Of a stretch of DNA of 17,717 bases, positions 7,146 to 17,609 are shown one piece after another. Made by a program: the position numbers and the translations under genes. The notes beneath the pieces were generated by a model. The model ran no database searches, had not been told where the DNA came from, and worked only from the letters and a program-made list of their open reading frames with translations. The first letter of the stretch is position 1, and every line of letters starts with the position of its first letter. Source of the stretch: Entrophospora sp. SA101 (taxonomy: Eukaryota; Glomeromycota; Glomeromycetes; Entrophosporales; Entrophosporaceae); contig CAUDNR010004280.1 of NCBI GenBank assembly GCA_958430865.1, forward strand, positions 3,136 to 20,852, read 5' to 3'.

Positions 7146-8890
7146 GTCACGTATGTAAATAAACATCCAAATAATTTGAATGATAAGATATAATAATTAA
7201 TAAATAAATAAATATACAAGTACAAAAAATCCGCCATATTTATTTGGATCAATTTTTAAAGTTTTCACTTTCTTAATTAAGATACTTTTTACTTTTATTC
7301 TACATTGTTTTTATTTTTTACATGACTAATTCGGAGATTCACGATTATTTTTAAAAACTTCCGACAGGTTATTTTGTTATTATCATTATTATTCAAGAAA
7401 TTTCAAGTTTTATATGTAATATTTGGCAAACAAAAACAAAACAAACCAAATAGCCCTACTTTCCATTTTAGGAATTTCATATTCTCAATTATTTACTTAA
7501 AAAATCCACCAATCAAAAAACCAAAATTACAAGTCACAAGAGCAAGGAGGGAAGGAGGAAGGGATCCTTTTTAAAAATAAGCAAGCACACGATGTATGAT
7601 GCCATTATTGTTATGCGTCAACATTAAAAATAAAATAAAGTAAAATAATAATTGCAGGCATTGATTGTTATTTAATATTGTCAAAGTTATTTTTAGTTTT
7701 TGGTCTATTTTTTATTATCATTGTTTTGAAATCGATTTTTTTAGTAAAAATGATATTAATTAATTAGATGTTAATTATAGATATTAATTAAAAGATAATA
7801 AAGTAATAATAAAATACTTTTTTAACATTTTTTTTTAGAAAAATACATGATATGTGCAAGAAGGGCAAGAAGGACAAATTAAAATCAAAGAACATTTTTT
7901 AATAAGAAAAAGAAAAGAAAAGAAATCAAAGAATCGAAGATATCTTTGTTATTTACAAAAATTATTAATTTTTACAACGAAAATAAAAATAATAATTTTG
8001 TTAAAAAAAAACTGCAAGTTAAAAGAAAATTTTAAAAAAATAAAAAAACGGGAATAACGTAAAGAAAACTTAGAAAACATATTCAGATTTGCCACGAAAG
8101 AATTTACGATGACGAAAAAATATAAAATAAAAAATTGTTCATAATTAAAAAAATCTTAATTGTAAAAATCTTAAATAAAAACCTTAATGTGTGTTATTAT
8201 GTAAAACTTTTTATCGTTTACATATTAACAATGTTAAAAAACTTAATCCAATTTGAATGGAGAAAATTTGGTAGTCATAAAAAATTTTCTTCTAACTTTG
8301 GATCTAGTTTTTTAATCTTCTATGATGATATTGACATTGATTGATTGATATCTGATATTAGTATATGATCAAAAGGCTTCTTCAGATATTTTTGATATAA
8401 CAAATAATACTATGATCAATATTATTATTGTTGTAGTCCATGTAAATTTTAATAATATTTTGATAAAGAAGGGAAAAAGCAAAAAAATAAAGTTTAAAAA
8501 ACTTTCTTCTTTGATTTCCTTTCCTTTTTTTTTCTTGAATAATTTCTTTTCTTTGATAATTTTTTTTCTCTCTTCATCAACATGCCTTTGTTGATGAATT
8601 TTCGTTGCAATTTGTGTGCGTTTGAGAACTAAAGAACCACGACAAATTTTTGATGTTCATCTACCCTTCTTATGGGAATTGCGAGATGATGTTGGTGTTG
8701 TTTTTGTTGTTGCGACTTTGAGAAAAATATTATAATTTACAAAATGATTCTAATATATAATATTATGATTCTAATGAATATTTATGTGTAAATATGTATA
8801 ATGCAATATAATATAGTATATATAATATATATATGTGTGTGTGGATAATAATTGTTTTTTTTTGTTTTTTTTTTTATAGTTTTTTGAATT
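7146..8890. other. AT-rich intergenic region
   Basis: The region is dominated by poly(A/T) and purine-rich tracts (7540-7565, 7850-8050), with a hairpin at 8573-8598 and a mixed AT/GT microsatellite at about 8810-8842. Short frames here are lysine/asparagine-rich by-products of A-runs. On the minus strand, about 8710-8600 is CAA/CAC rich and could be trailer sequence downstream of the RhoGEF gene, but its own poly(A) signal lies immediately after the stop. No gene is supported. Confidence 0.5.
8573..8598. repeat. 10-bp perfect stem, 6-nt loop hairpin
   Basis: TTCATCAACA pairs with TGTTGATGAA around TGCCTT. It lies about 310 bp beyond the stop codon of the minus-strand RhoGEF gene. Function unknown. 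Confidence 0.6.
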
Positions 8891-8896
8891 TTTATT
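8891..8896 (-). promoter_or_regulatory. Likely poly(A) signal of the RhoGEF gene
   Basis: On the minus strand AATAAA lies about 10 nt after the TGA stop at 8906, which would give a very short 3' untranslated region. Confidence 0.5.
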
Positions 8897-8905
8897 CTAC
8901 TCCAT

Positions 8906-10537
8906 TCATTCCTCAGAGAAATAGCCAGAATCTTGGGATTTGTGATGAACGTAGACAGCAGGTTCCTCTTGATTTTTTGGAGGATTAGAAACCAATTTAT
9001 AAATTGGTTGACCTTCTTTCGTTAGACCTGTTCTTTCAGCCAAAAGGACGATATCGTTACATTCTAGTGTATAAAGATTTCGTATAGAATGTCGTTTTGA
9101 TTGTAGTTCAGGAGCTGAAGCTACGGTTAATGATGTTTTACGAATTGATGAAGATGGTGGTTTGTTTATGTTTTGACAAGCAGGATTTTCACCCACAAGT
9201 TGACGATGATTGACAGCAAGGCGGAAATGACCAAGACCTTGAATTCTGGTTTCTAATTCTCTAAGACGATCAATATTGTCCTGACTTTGTTTTTGACCTT
9301 CGACATCTTGAAGCACGTTGTCGAGTTTAGTTTTTAATGACACAGTGTTCTCATAATCGTAACCATCTTTGTCGGTGCATTTGAGTAAATTTGTGATGAG
9401 TAATGGATATTTCAATAAGCGTTGGAATGGTTTAAGAAGGTAGGTTGATAATGGCATATTTCTACAGGTTGCAAATTTTTGTTGCTTTCTGACCAATTGA
9501 CCCAATTTGTTTTTCTTGCGAACGGCATCACTGAGTTCTCTCAAGGCTTTTTCATAGTGTATAAGATAAGGTGCATAAGCACGGAATACCCACACGTAGG
9601 CCAAGAGGATATCTGATATGCTTCTTACTAATGGAGATTGGTTTTCTTGACGTTCATTTAAACAGTTACTGATGACTTCATGAATGAATAAAAAGTAGGA
9701 AACAGAATTAAAAATTTTGTTTAAATTTTCAGGGACTATTTGTTTTCTGCTTTTTTGTTCGGCTTCTTTGATTGGATTTATGAATAATTCTTCCATTAAT
9801 TTCAAGTCACGTACATATCTGTTTTTGGAGGGAAAATAAAAAGAATTTTATTGGTTAGAATGAATCACGTGAAATAAACGAATAATGATATAAATAATAT
9901 AAATAAATATAAATTTATATACGTACTCTTGCTCAGTTTTAATAATTTCGAAAAGAACTTCTTGTCTTTTGAGCTCGATTGGTGATAAATTGTCAACTAA
10001 ATCTTCCTCGACAGTATCAGACCAAATAGTATTTCTCCTGTTACCAATGTCAGTACGATGCACAATAGTTTGTTTACGTATTGATGGAACTTTCTTTTGG
10101 AGAGATGCATTGCTATTAGATTTAATTGATTTGATTGAAGATGATGACAATCTTGATATTGAGGAAGTTGTTGATTTTGATGATGATGATGTTGTTGTTG
10201 AAGAAGAAAGATTTGATAATGTTTTTTTTAATGTTTTTCCTGTTGTTGAATCATTGTTATTACTTGAATTTAAAGTTGTGTCATTTGAGCTAGTTTCACA
10301 AGTATCTTTAGCAGCTGCTTTTGCGGGGGCAGTTTTAGCAGTATTATTGAAAAGTGGGATATGGAATTTTTTGCCAAGTTTGAAAGAAGACATTTTAGTA
10401 TGTTGATGTTGTGAAGTATTATTTGATGCAGCTACTGGAGTAGTAATGTCGTTTTTTAAAGGCTTTGATATTGTCTGTTTTGTTGAATGTTGAATTGAAG
10501 TTTTGTTACTACGATAAATCGATTGAATAAAAGACAT
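8906..10537 (-). CDS. Dbl-family Rho guanine-nucleotide exchange factor (DH plus short PH-like domain), 507 aa, two exons
   Basis: Exon 1 is 10537-9927 and exon 2 is 9818-8906, joining in frame. DH-domain proteins load GTP onto Rho/Cdc42-type GTPases at the membrane, acting in polarity and wall or actin control. Residues ~1-180 are a Ser/Thr/Asn/Lys-rich, probably disordered region. DH spans ~190-398, with conserved region 1 KRQEVLFEIIKTEQEYVRDL, rebuilt only by splicing, and region 3 LSTYLLKPFQRLLKYPLL at ~327-344, carrying the hallmark P-x-QR-x-x-(K/R)YPLL. Residues ~399-481 (GHFRLAVNHRQLV, then YTLECNDIVLLAERTG and IYKLV) fit a PH-like fold with a linker and no obvious C-terminal helix. 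The Met at 10537 is the first in frame; KMSSFKLGKKF, with Met at codon 49, is an alternative. The exact orthologue and GTPase partner are not recognisable. Confidence 0.92.
9819..9926 (-). other. Intron of the RhoGEF gene (108 nt, phase 2)
   Basis: The minus-strand donor is CAAGA|GTACGT and the acceptor AAAAACAG|ATATGT. Removal fuses KTEQ-E to YVRDLKLMEELF, giving the continuous E-x-x-YV-x-DL of DH conserved region 1. Reading through instead gives an isoleucine-rich tail and a stop at 9848. Confidence 0.92.
10130..10240 (-). repeat. Ser/Thr-coding trinucleotide-like low-complexity tract
   Basis: The plus strand shows repeated GAT, GTT and GAA triplets; on the coding minus strand these read as runs of ATC, AAC and TTC that encode the STTTSSSSKSTTSSISRLSS region. 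The tract also keeps the opposite strand open, giving a misleading 145-codon antisense frame (9969-10406). Confidence 0.7.
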
Positions 10538-10860
10538 AATATAATATTATATATATTTTTTTATTAAAAATGATTTATTTTTTTTTTATTAGAAAAAAAA
10601 AAGATGATTGTTATTATTATATTTATTTTATAATAATTTTGATTTTTTTTTTTTTTTGATAAAATTTTCAAAAAATTTTGTTGGGAAAATGAGAAAACTC
10701 ATGAGGTTTATTTATATTTCCAGATTTCTTATATATTTATTATTTAATAATTATTTTAAAATAAAAAAAAATTTCGAACCAATTGTTTTTTGGTGTAACT
10801 CTGTTATTTTAAAAGTAAAATAAAAAGTATAAAAGTAAAAATAAAAAATTTATGTTACAC
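10538..10860 (-). promoter_or_regulatory. AT-only upstream region of the RhoGEF gene
   Basis: Immediately upstream of the start are TATATATAATATTATATTAT and long A/T homopolymers (10570-10600, 10631-10646). TATA-like and poly(dA:dT) sequences are common in fungal promoters, but no specific element can be named. Confidence 0.3.
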
Positions 10861-11456
10861 GATTATTACCCTCGGTAGATTACATGAATTTTAAATCCAA
10901 TAATTTAAAAAAACCAATTAAAAATATATTAAAAAATATAAAAATCACAATTTATAATGGGCCATTGATTCCTATTATGACAACTACTATACATTATGAA
11001 GATATTTTTTGAAGAATTTATCAATCACTACAAATCAACGTGACTTTGAAATCGTATATAATGCGATAAAAATGACTATACGACTATAAGAGCTTCCTTA
11101 TTTGGCAATTTCTTAAGTGAAGTTTATTTCTTACTAATTTGGTATGAACATTATGTGTGTATGACGTATAACCTAATACGTACAACTTATTTTTTTATGT
11201 AATGTTTATGTAAAGGAATGTCAAAATGATTGTTTGTAAATAAAGAGAAAAAAGATTATTAATGAATTTTAATTCATTTCAATATAAAAATTGTTTGATA
11301 AAACGCATTAAATAAATTACGGAATTACAAAAAAAATTATAAAAATAAATTCTTTGGCTTTAGAAAACTAATTAATTGCAGTATGTAGTTATAAAATTTA
11401 TAATACTGTATACACATAGATTGCACATATTGCACACATATTATTACATATTACGC

Positions 11457-11476
11457 ATATATATATATATATATAT
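11457..11476. repeat. (AT)10 dinucleotide microsatellite
   Basis: This is an uninterrupted AT repeat. It is flanked by two similar ATTATTACAT segments. Confidence 0.9.
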
Positions 11477-12603
11477 TATTACATGTTACAAGTTTTATTT
11501 TTAATTTATTGTTAGGAAACATTAAAGGCAATTGAATAAAATAATTTTTGGAATAATTCTTTAAAAAAAATTTTCAATTTAAAAAACTTTAAATAATAAT
11601 AAGATTTAAAGTTTGTATTGACATTTTTTTTTTTTTTTTTTGACTTTTAAAATAGTTTGTAATTATAAACTCCTCTCTTTAAATCCATTTTAGTAATTTA
11701 TTAGGAAGTTAAACAATAGTATGAAGCTCGGTGTTCGTGTAACGTCTGATATCATTACAAAAACGAACTTATAGAAGAAAAATCGATGTTTTTTCAATGC
11801 TGTTCTCTATTATTATTACTATTGTCATCGTAAAAAGCATTTATTGAAATCTCCTACAATTAATTCTTTAAGTTTAAAACAAATTATTAGACCCCGCTTT
11901 AGAAAAACAAATAAAAATAAAAAACAATTCCACCACGCTTTATAAAGTTTTTTCTTCGTTATTGTTATTTTCCCTCATTATTACAAATTTTTTTTTAAAA
12001 AAAGTATTTTAATAGTTCAATTTTTGGATTTTTAATCATAATGAGGAAAAAATAACAATGCCGGAAAATTATTTTTAATATCATTAAAATAATAACTCTT
12101 TTATTCGGGATTTTAAATTTCGCGGGAAATCAAAAAAAATTTTATTGTATCTTACTATATATTATTTTTTTGTGCCACATATATTAGATGTTTAAATAAA
12201 AAAAAACTTGTTTTTTAAAAATTTTTTTTTTTGTTTTACAAAAAAGTCAATATTAAAGAATTTCAAAATTTTTTCGATCCAACTGCTTAGCATTGAATAT
12301 TAACCTTGCACACATATATCAAATTGATAGATAGACAACATGCATTTATATTGTCTTGTATATTATTAAAAATAATTATAATTTAAATAATAAATACCTA
12401 ATATTAGAATATTAATAATAATATTAATTAAACACTAATATTAATTAATTCTAATATTAACATTAAGATTATTAAGAAATACAATTTTTTTGTCAATAAT
12501 AGAAAATTTAATTAAAATTAATTAAAAAAATGTTATAGATAATAATCTTTGATTCGTAAAGATGATCACACAAAATAATATTATTTCCTCCTCGTTCAAC
12601 CAA

Positions 12604-12634
12604 CTCATTCATCCATTCATCCATTCACTCATTC
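12604..12634. repeat. Imperfect 8-bp tandem repeat
   Basis: The run CTCATTCATCCATTCATCCA continues TTCACTCATTC, an octamer-like repeat with changes. Confidence 0.7.
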
Positions 12635-13766
12635 TAAATTACTTTATGTAACTCGGCTATGGCCACACTTTTACCACGTTTTTTTATTTATATTTTTAAA
12701 TTCACTAAAAAGGATATTATTAGCCAACCCAAAAAATATTTAATTTAATCACGAGGGATGAAGTAATTTATAATGGGGTTTTGAATTGAAGAATCTTATT
12801 AGTCCTCGGTTTCTTTTATTTGCTCACAACAAACAACACCTTTAACTATTAGTTCAATTTTCCTCTCTTCTTTTTTTCTTTTTATTCTTCTTTTTGTTCT
12901 TTTTGTATTATTCATTTCCAAAAACATTTTTTCCATTCATAATAAAAATATACAAGAATTAAAAGTTGGGATTTTTTGTGTTTGAATGATTTTTATTTTT
13001 TCGGCTTTGATTGGTTTAGTTTTGTTTGTATAATTTAAATTTAATTTATTGTATGGAGTAAGAGGGAGTCTGTGTAAAACTATTCAAATACTTCCGGAGA
13101 CAACTTTTTCTTACTCGCCGAAACATTAAACCGTATTCCCCAGGAAACACGCATATTTATAAAATTATTGTAAAATGGATTTAGCAATGATTTTTTTATA
13201 ATTATTAAATCGTAGATATTTAATTACTATTAATTACCATATATAATAATATAAAAAATATAAAAATTACCGGGTGCTTGTTTATTTTATTTTATGCATT
13301 GTTGTCCCTGCATAAATATATAAAAAAATTATATAGATGTGAATTCAATTCAAAACTTATAAAATGTATAAACATATGTGCAAGTAGTGTTTCTTTTTTG
13401 TTTTTTTACATATGTATGTAATGTATACAATGTATGTAGCGTATCTTTTACTCCGCATAGGGGTTTTTTTGTGTTTTGCCAAAAAAAATTTTTTTTTTCG
13501 TTGAAGAAAGAAAATTTTAATAATGTAGTTTTTCTCAACAATTACACATGTATTCATTATATAAATGTAAAATCTGATCTTTTTCTTTCTAAAAATCAAA
13601 AACACCTGATGATAGATCAAGGAGATTATTGTTTTTCTTCTTGGTAGAGATCTTAGTCAATTATAACAGCTAACTATCAGCAATAAGACATCACACTCTT
13701 TATGCCGGAAACGTACGTGTCCAACATGCCTCGGTGACGACGATCAAATACAAAAACAATTAAATG

Positions 13767-13814
13767 ATGATTCATAATGAATCATTTTCAACATATGAGA
13801 ATTATTTCATATGT
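13767..13814. repeat. Two adjacent short palindromes
   Basis: ATGATTCAT-A-ATGAATCAT (13767-13785) is a perfect 9-bp inverted repeat with a 1-nt centre. It is followed by ACATATGA (13791-13798) and its exact inverse TCATATGT (13807-13814) with an 8-nt loop. They lie directly beyond a locally GC-richer patch (13700-13745). Confidence 0.75.
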
Positions 13815-15058
13815 AAAGGAAAATTTTTTTTTTTAATATTAATATTCCTCACAACCGATGACATTTAATCCAACCTACAATTGATTTAATCAATCTGTGA
13901 CAAAAGACTAAAGGTCATCATCACCAACAATACATTGTGATCGGTATTAATCGCATAATTAAGGTCATATGGCTTACAAAAAAATGCCCAAGAAAGTCCA
14001 ATTCTATAAAGACTTGCTAAATAACTGCATAGACTATGATCGAGATTTAGAATTTTAAATAATATGGGATTGTTACAATCATAATAATAGCAACAACAAC
14101 AATAATAAGATAATAATTGATTGATAGTAATTGTTTTTTGTCGTCTTTCATTACTATTGTTAAAATTTTTGATCGTGCTTTGCAATACAAAAAGACGGAT
14201 TCTTCTTCTTTCATATTAAAAAAGACAGTTCTTTTTTTTTTCGATAACACAATACAGACGTTTCAAGATGTGTTCATCATCCATCATTATTCTTCGTTAT
14301 GCTTAGATAGTTTTTCAATTTCTTCTTATTTCCTTTTTTGTTTTCCATCATTGTATTAATTGAAATAAAAAAACATTCAATTAAGTATTATAGTAATTTT
14401 ACAAAGATAACATGAATTATAAAAATGGTTTCATCCATTGATCATAAATTTACATTCTACAATTCAACATATTTGGAATCTCAGAACAAACTAAAAAAAA
14501 ACAAAATAAAAAGTTCTAATCAATTAAATTCCAATTTCATTTGTTTTTTAAAGAAAATAAAGTTTGCGTCGTTTCAAGAATTATTTATAAATGCAAAAAA
14601 AAAATTTTGTTCCACGGCATTTAAAACGCTTTGCAAAATGCCCGTTTTAGTGATTTTTTTAATTATTCTTTGAAAGTTTTGGAATTTCAAATAAATTAAT
14701 ATTTGACCTTTATTTTTCTAGCGCAATTTTATCATATTATCGTAATCTGATATTCATACGATTTCCATGTATTCAATATATTCGCTGGATAGTAATGTCC
14801 AAATTTCGAATTGAACTACTTAACCCACTTAACGCTAACACAGACTTACTCGAGTAACCAATCCTCAGAATAATAATATATCAAATGGTATAACATACGC
14901 GCGTGCATACAGCATATTTTTTTTATATGTGCGTAAAAAATTCGCTATAAATGAACTAAACAGGTTCCTGATCAAGTTTAAGTTCATATATGTAAAAAAG
15001 TACGAGTGGTGAAGAACAAGCGATGCTATAAATAATCATTATTTATTATTATCATTGT

Positions 15059-15091
<33 letters not shown>

Positions 15092-16104
15092 AGATCAAAG
15101 AATAAGAAATGAAATAGTGTGATTGAAAAAAAGAATTTCTTCTGGTCACACATATTTGCACATTCACACGTGCATATTATTACTATATTAAGAATGATAA
15201 CATATTAGTTATTATTATTTATTATTATTATTATCATCACATTCAGTTATGATTTCGAATTTACGTGAGCAAATATCGCGTGAAACAATAAGACTTTAAT
15301 TAGGCAGTGTACGAGGGTGTACAAGTGTAACGATAATTCCCAAATTTGTCGTTATTACTTGAAGATAGAAGTGTTTTTTAAAAGTTTAATTTATAAAACT
15401 AATTGTAGTATTATTGAAATAATAAAAACAAAAAAATATTAATTAACAGTTTAATTAACGGTACTCGTGATTAAGGTTTTAATCATCATTATTAAATATA
15501 ATAATAATAAAGAACATAGATTAGTGTCTTTAATTCTTAAATTTAAAAATTTTTTTTTGTATGTATGAACTTTTGAAAAATATGTGTAAAGGATGAGGAA
15601 GGAATGAAAATTTTTTTCCCAATGTTATTTATCTTATTGATTATTTTCTTCATTGTCTGATGGTTAACGTAATGTAAATACTAATCATTAGATAATTATG
15701 GCAATATTTCTGATTGCTCAATTGATGGATTTAGTCATTTATCGTAGTAATATAGATGTGTAATTAAATTTATTATTACCAAAAAAATTAGCATAATTAA
15801 CTATTAATTGTTCTACAATTATATCAGAACAAGGAGAAAATTTGACGAAGAGACGAAGAGAAGAATGAAGAAAAATCAATTAATAAAGAAATAAGAAAAG
15901 GCCCTTTGTTTTCTTTTTTCACTAATAAATTAATGTTAGGTAAATATTAGATGGATAAAAGCAAGAGGGTAAATTCTAGTAACAGCAGTAGTGGTAAGCA
16001 TTAGATTATAACTGATGGATATTTAGTGGCATTCATTCATTTACTAATTATTAGAATATCATTCATTTTAAAGATCATTTTATTTAATAACATTTTTATT
16101 TATC
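13815..16104. other. AT-rich intergenic region, no gene recognised
   Basis: Contents noted: CAA/TAA trinucleotide repeats at about 14080-14113, a T26 homopolymer at 15063-15088, and an ATT repeat at about 15209-15233. Frames up to 99 codons exist but are driven by those repeats (Cys/Tyr runs) or by poly(A), with no recognisable motif. A mini-frame at 15951 (17 codons) contains a GTAAGC donor-like site but no partner exon could be found. Confidence 0.55.
15063..15088. repeat. T26 homopolymer
   Basis: This is an uninterrupted run of 26 T on the plus strand, the longest homopolymer in the window. It could be the A-tail of an old retrotransposed sequence on the minus strand or a simple slippage tract; no retrocopy body was recognised. 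Confidence 0.9.
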
Positions 16105-16150
16105 AATATTAACACAAATTTAATTGATTAAATATTAACACAAATTTAAT
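16105..16150 (+). repeat. Two exact 20-bp direct repeats
   Basis: AATATTAACACAAATTTAAT occurs at 16105-16124 and 16131-16150, separated by TGATTA (26-bp period). A (TTTG)n run follows at about 16159-16180. Confidence 0.9.
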
Positions 16151-16180
16151 AAATTAATTTGTTTGTTTGTTTGTTTTGTT

Positions 16181-17081
16181 TCGGATAATTTTTTTCGTGA
16201 GAGATTGATTAGTTAAAGGCGGCAAAAACAATCATGTTAGATAATCAATCAACTGTATTATACGTTAGAATAATCTTCGTTTTTATGCAATGACAATAAT
16301 TTATTTATGTCATATCATTTTTATTGATAATTTTTGCCTAACGAAGAGAGCGGGGGTGGATTCATTGGAAAATTTTTTCCATGATAAATATTGGCATTTT
16401 GATAGGATCAATGTTAAAATTGTGGTACATAATACAATCATTGGTACATGAGAGGAGGATCTGTCTGTACAATAAAGTTTGGGCTGTTTTTTATTATTAA
16501 AGAATAGCTGATATACTGTTTTAGTAAATTAAAAAAAATATTATTTTTTTTTTAGAAAAATATGTATCAATCATAAAAATATAAACTTTTGTATAGGTGA
16601 TGCTCTCCTGATTCTTTATACGTTATTCATGCCATTTAATAAAAATTAAATCATCATAAGGTTTTTTTCTATATGTTGAATCACAATAATATTGGTAAAC
16701 AATGTTTAATTAATGTTTTATTTGTGTGAAATTAAATGAAAAATCTTTGAAACAACTCTTAATTTATAATTTGGGAAACTGTGCCACAAATTTTAATATC
16801 TGTGCCAACGCCACAAAATAAATTAATTTATCAATATTTGTGTCAACTGCTCGATGATTTAATTAATCTATCATATTAAAGATTAGGATTGATATTATTG
16901 ATTTCTATGTATTGAAGTCAATACAAAATGCGTAATAATTCATTTTTAGTATAATCAAGCAAAAATATTATGTAACTTTACATTAAAAAATATTAATATT
17001 AAATAACTAACCATCGATGTTACATTAATTAGTACAACAAACGAATTATTTAAATTTTCCCATCTATTCATTTATATCATC
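16181..17081. other. AT-rich intergenic region, no gene recognised
   Basis: Apart from a short GC-rich AGAGAGCGGGGGTGGATTC at about 16346-16364 and a poly-T/poly-A stretch near 16530-16560, nothing stands out. Stops are frequent in all frames. Confidence 0.5.
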
Positions 17082-17450
17082 GCCGTTAGTAAGCGGTAAG
17101 ACATATATTTTTACCACGTTTAATGTGCTGCGATTGATATCTCAGACCCAGCATCTCAGGTCTTAGATACTTCCCGTCATCTGAAGAAGCAAATAATGAG
17201 GTGAATAAGGAGACTTAGTTAATATTGTGCGTAAGGCCCTCGCGAGCCGGCTCATGCGGGTGAAATAAAAAAAGACATTTCTTAAGTCGCTTTTAACAAA
17301 ATTTAATAGCCAATTTATAGTTATATCAAGATAGTCTGGTAGCATGATAAAACCAACGCGTTCTTTTTTCCCTTGGATTCTTGATTCTTTTTCCATCGCC
17401 TTCGCCATTGATTTCTTTTTTCCTTTTATCAATTTCAACATGGTTCTTCT
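17082..17450 (-). repeat. Composition-shifted block with hairpin and 92-codon ORF, probably repeat-derived
   Basis: GC content rises well above the surroundings here (for example GGCCCTCGCGAGCCGGCTCA at about 17237). TATCTCAGACC (17138-17148) and GGTCTTAGATA (17159-17169) form an 11-bp stem with one mismatch. On the minus strand a 92-codon frame (17441-17163) reads a Lys-rich start, then PDYLDITINWLLNFVKSDLR, then FTRMSRLARALRTI and a Ser/Pro/Tyr-rich end. I do not recognise the protein and doubt that it is a host gene. The abrupt composition change, hairpin and absence of a poly(A) signal point to a dispersed repeat. Confidence 0.4.
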
Positions 17451-17607
17451 GTCTTCTAATCACTGATCTTATTACTATACAAACCCACAATCATCTTCTT
17501 ACATTCACTAGCAGGAACTCTGGTAATCGACAATGCTTTGCCTATAAATAATCAAACAAGCATATCCTTTATTAAGAGCACACATTTACCATCATGTCTC
17601 TCACACA
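17451..17607. other. Short spacer before the edge element
   Basis: Composition returns to AT-rich with CA-rich patches (CACACATTTACC, CTCACACA). No gene seen. Confidence 0.5.
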
Positions 17608-17609
17608 TA

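Larger units (their letters stand above)
10861..13766. other. Long AT-rich intergenic region, no gene recognised
   Basis: Contents noted: (AT)10 at 11457-11476; a poly(T) run ending at about 11640; an imperfect 8-bp tandem repeat (CATTCATC-like) at 12604-12634; and a pyrimidine-rich C/T tract at about 12856-12911. Several overlapping frames at 13350-13647 come from ACATATGT/TGTATG-like repeats and poly(A/T). No splice-consistent coding segment was found on either strand. Confidence 0.55.

Noticed and set aside
7854..8057. 67-codon Lys-rich ORF
   Set aside because: It is produced by purine-rich A-runs and starts from a non-ATG codon.
9969..10406. 145-codon plus-strand ORF rich in Asp/Glu/Val
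   Set aside because: It is exactly antisense to the low-complexity exon 1 of the RhoGEF; GAT/GAA/GTT triplets keep the opposite strand open. No motif of its own.
13350..13647. Three overlapping ORFs on both strands
   Set aside because: All depend on ACATATG/TGTATG-like repeats and poly(A/T) runs; composition is Lys/Phe/Tyr with no motif.
13886..14359. Overlapping ORFs of 67-99 codons including a Tyr/Cys run
   Set aside because: The YYCCCCYYY stretch is the translation of the CAA/TAA microsatellite; no recognisable domain or splice-consistent extension.
14425..14673. 82-codon ORF with a hydrophobic end
   Set aside because: Lys/Asn/Phe composition is typical of translated AT-rich spacer; no upstream or downstream gene signals.
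15951..16004. 17-codon ORF ending at a GTAAGC donor-like site, a possible mini first exon
   Set aside because: No compatible acceptor with a coding exon could be found downstream, and short frames with GTAAG are expected by chance.
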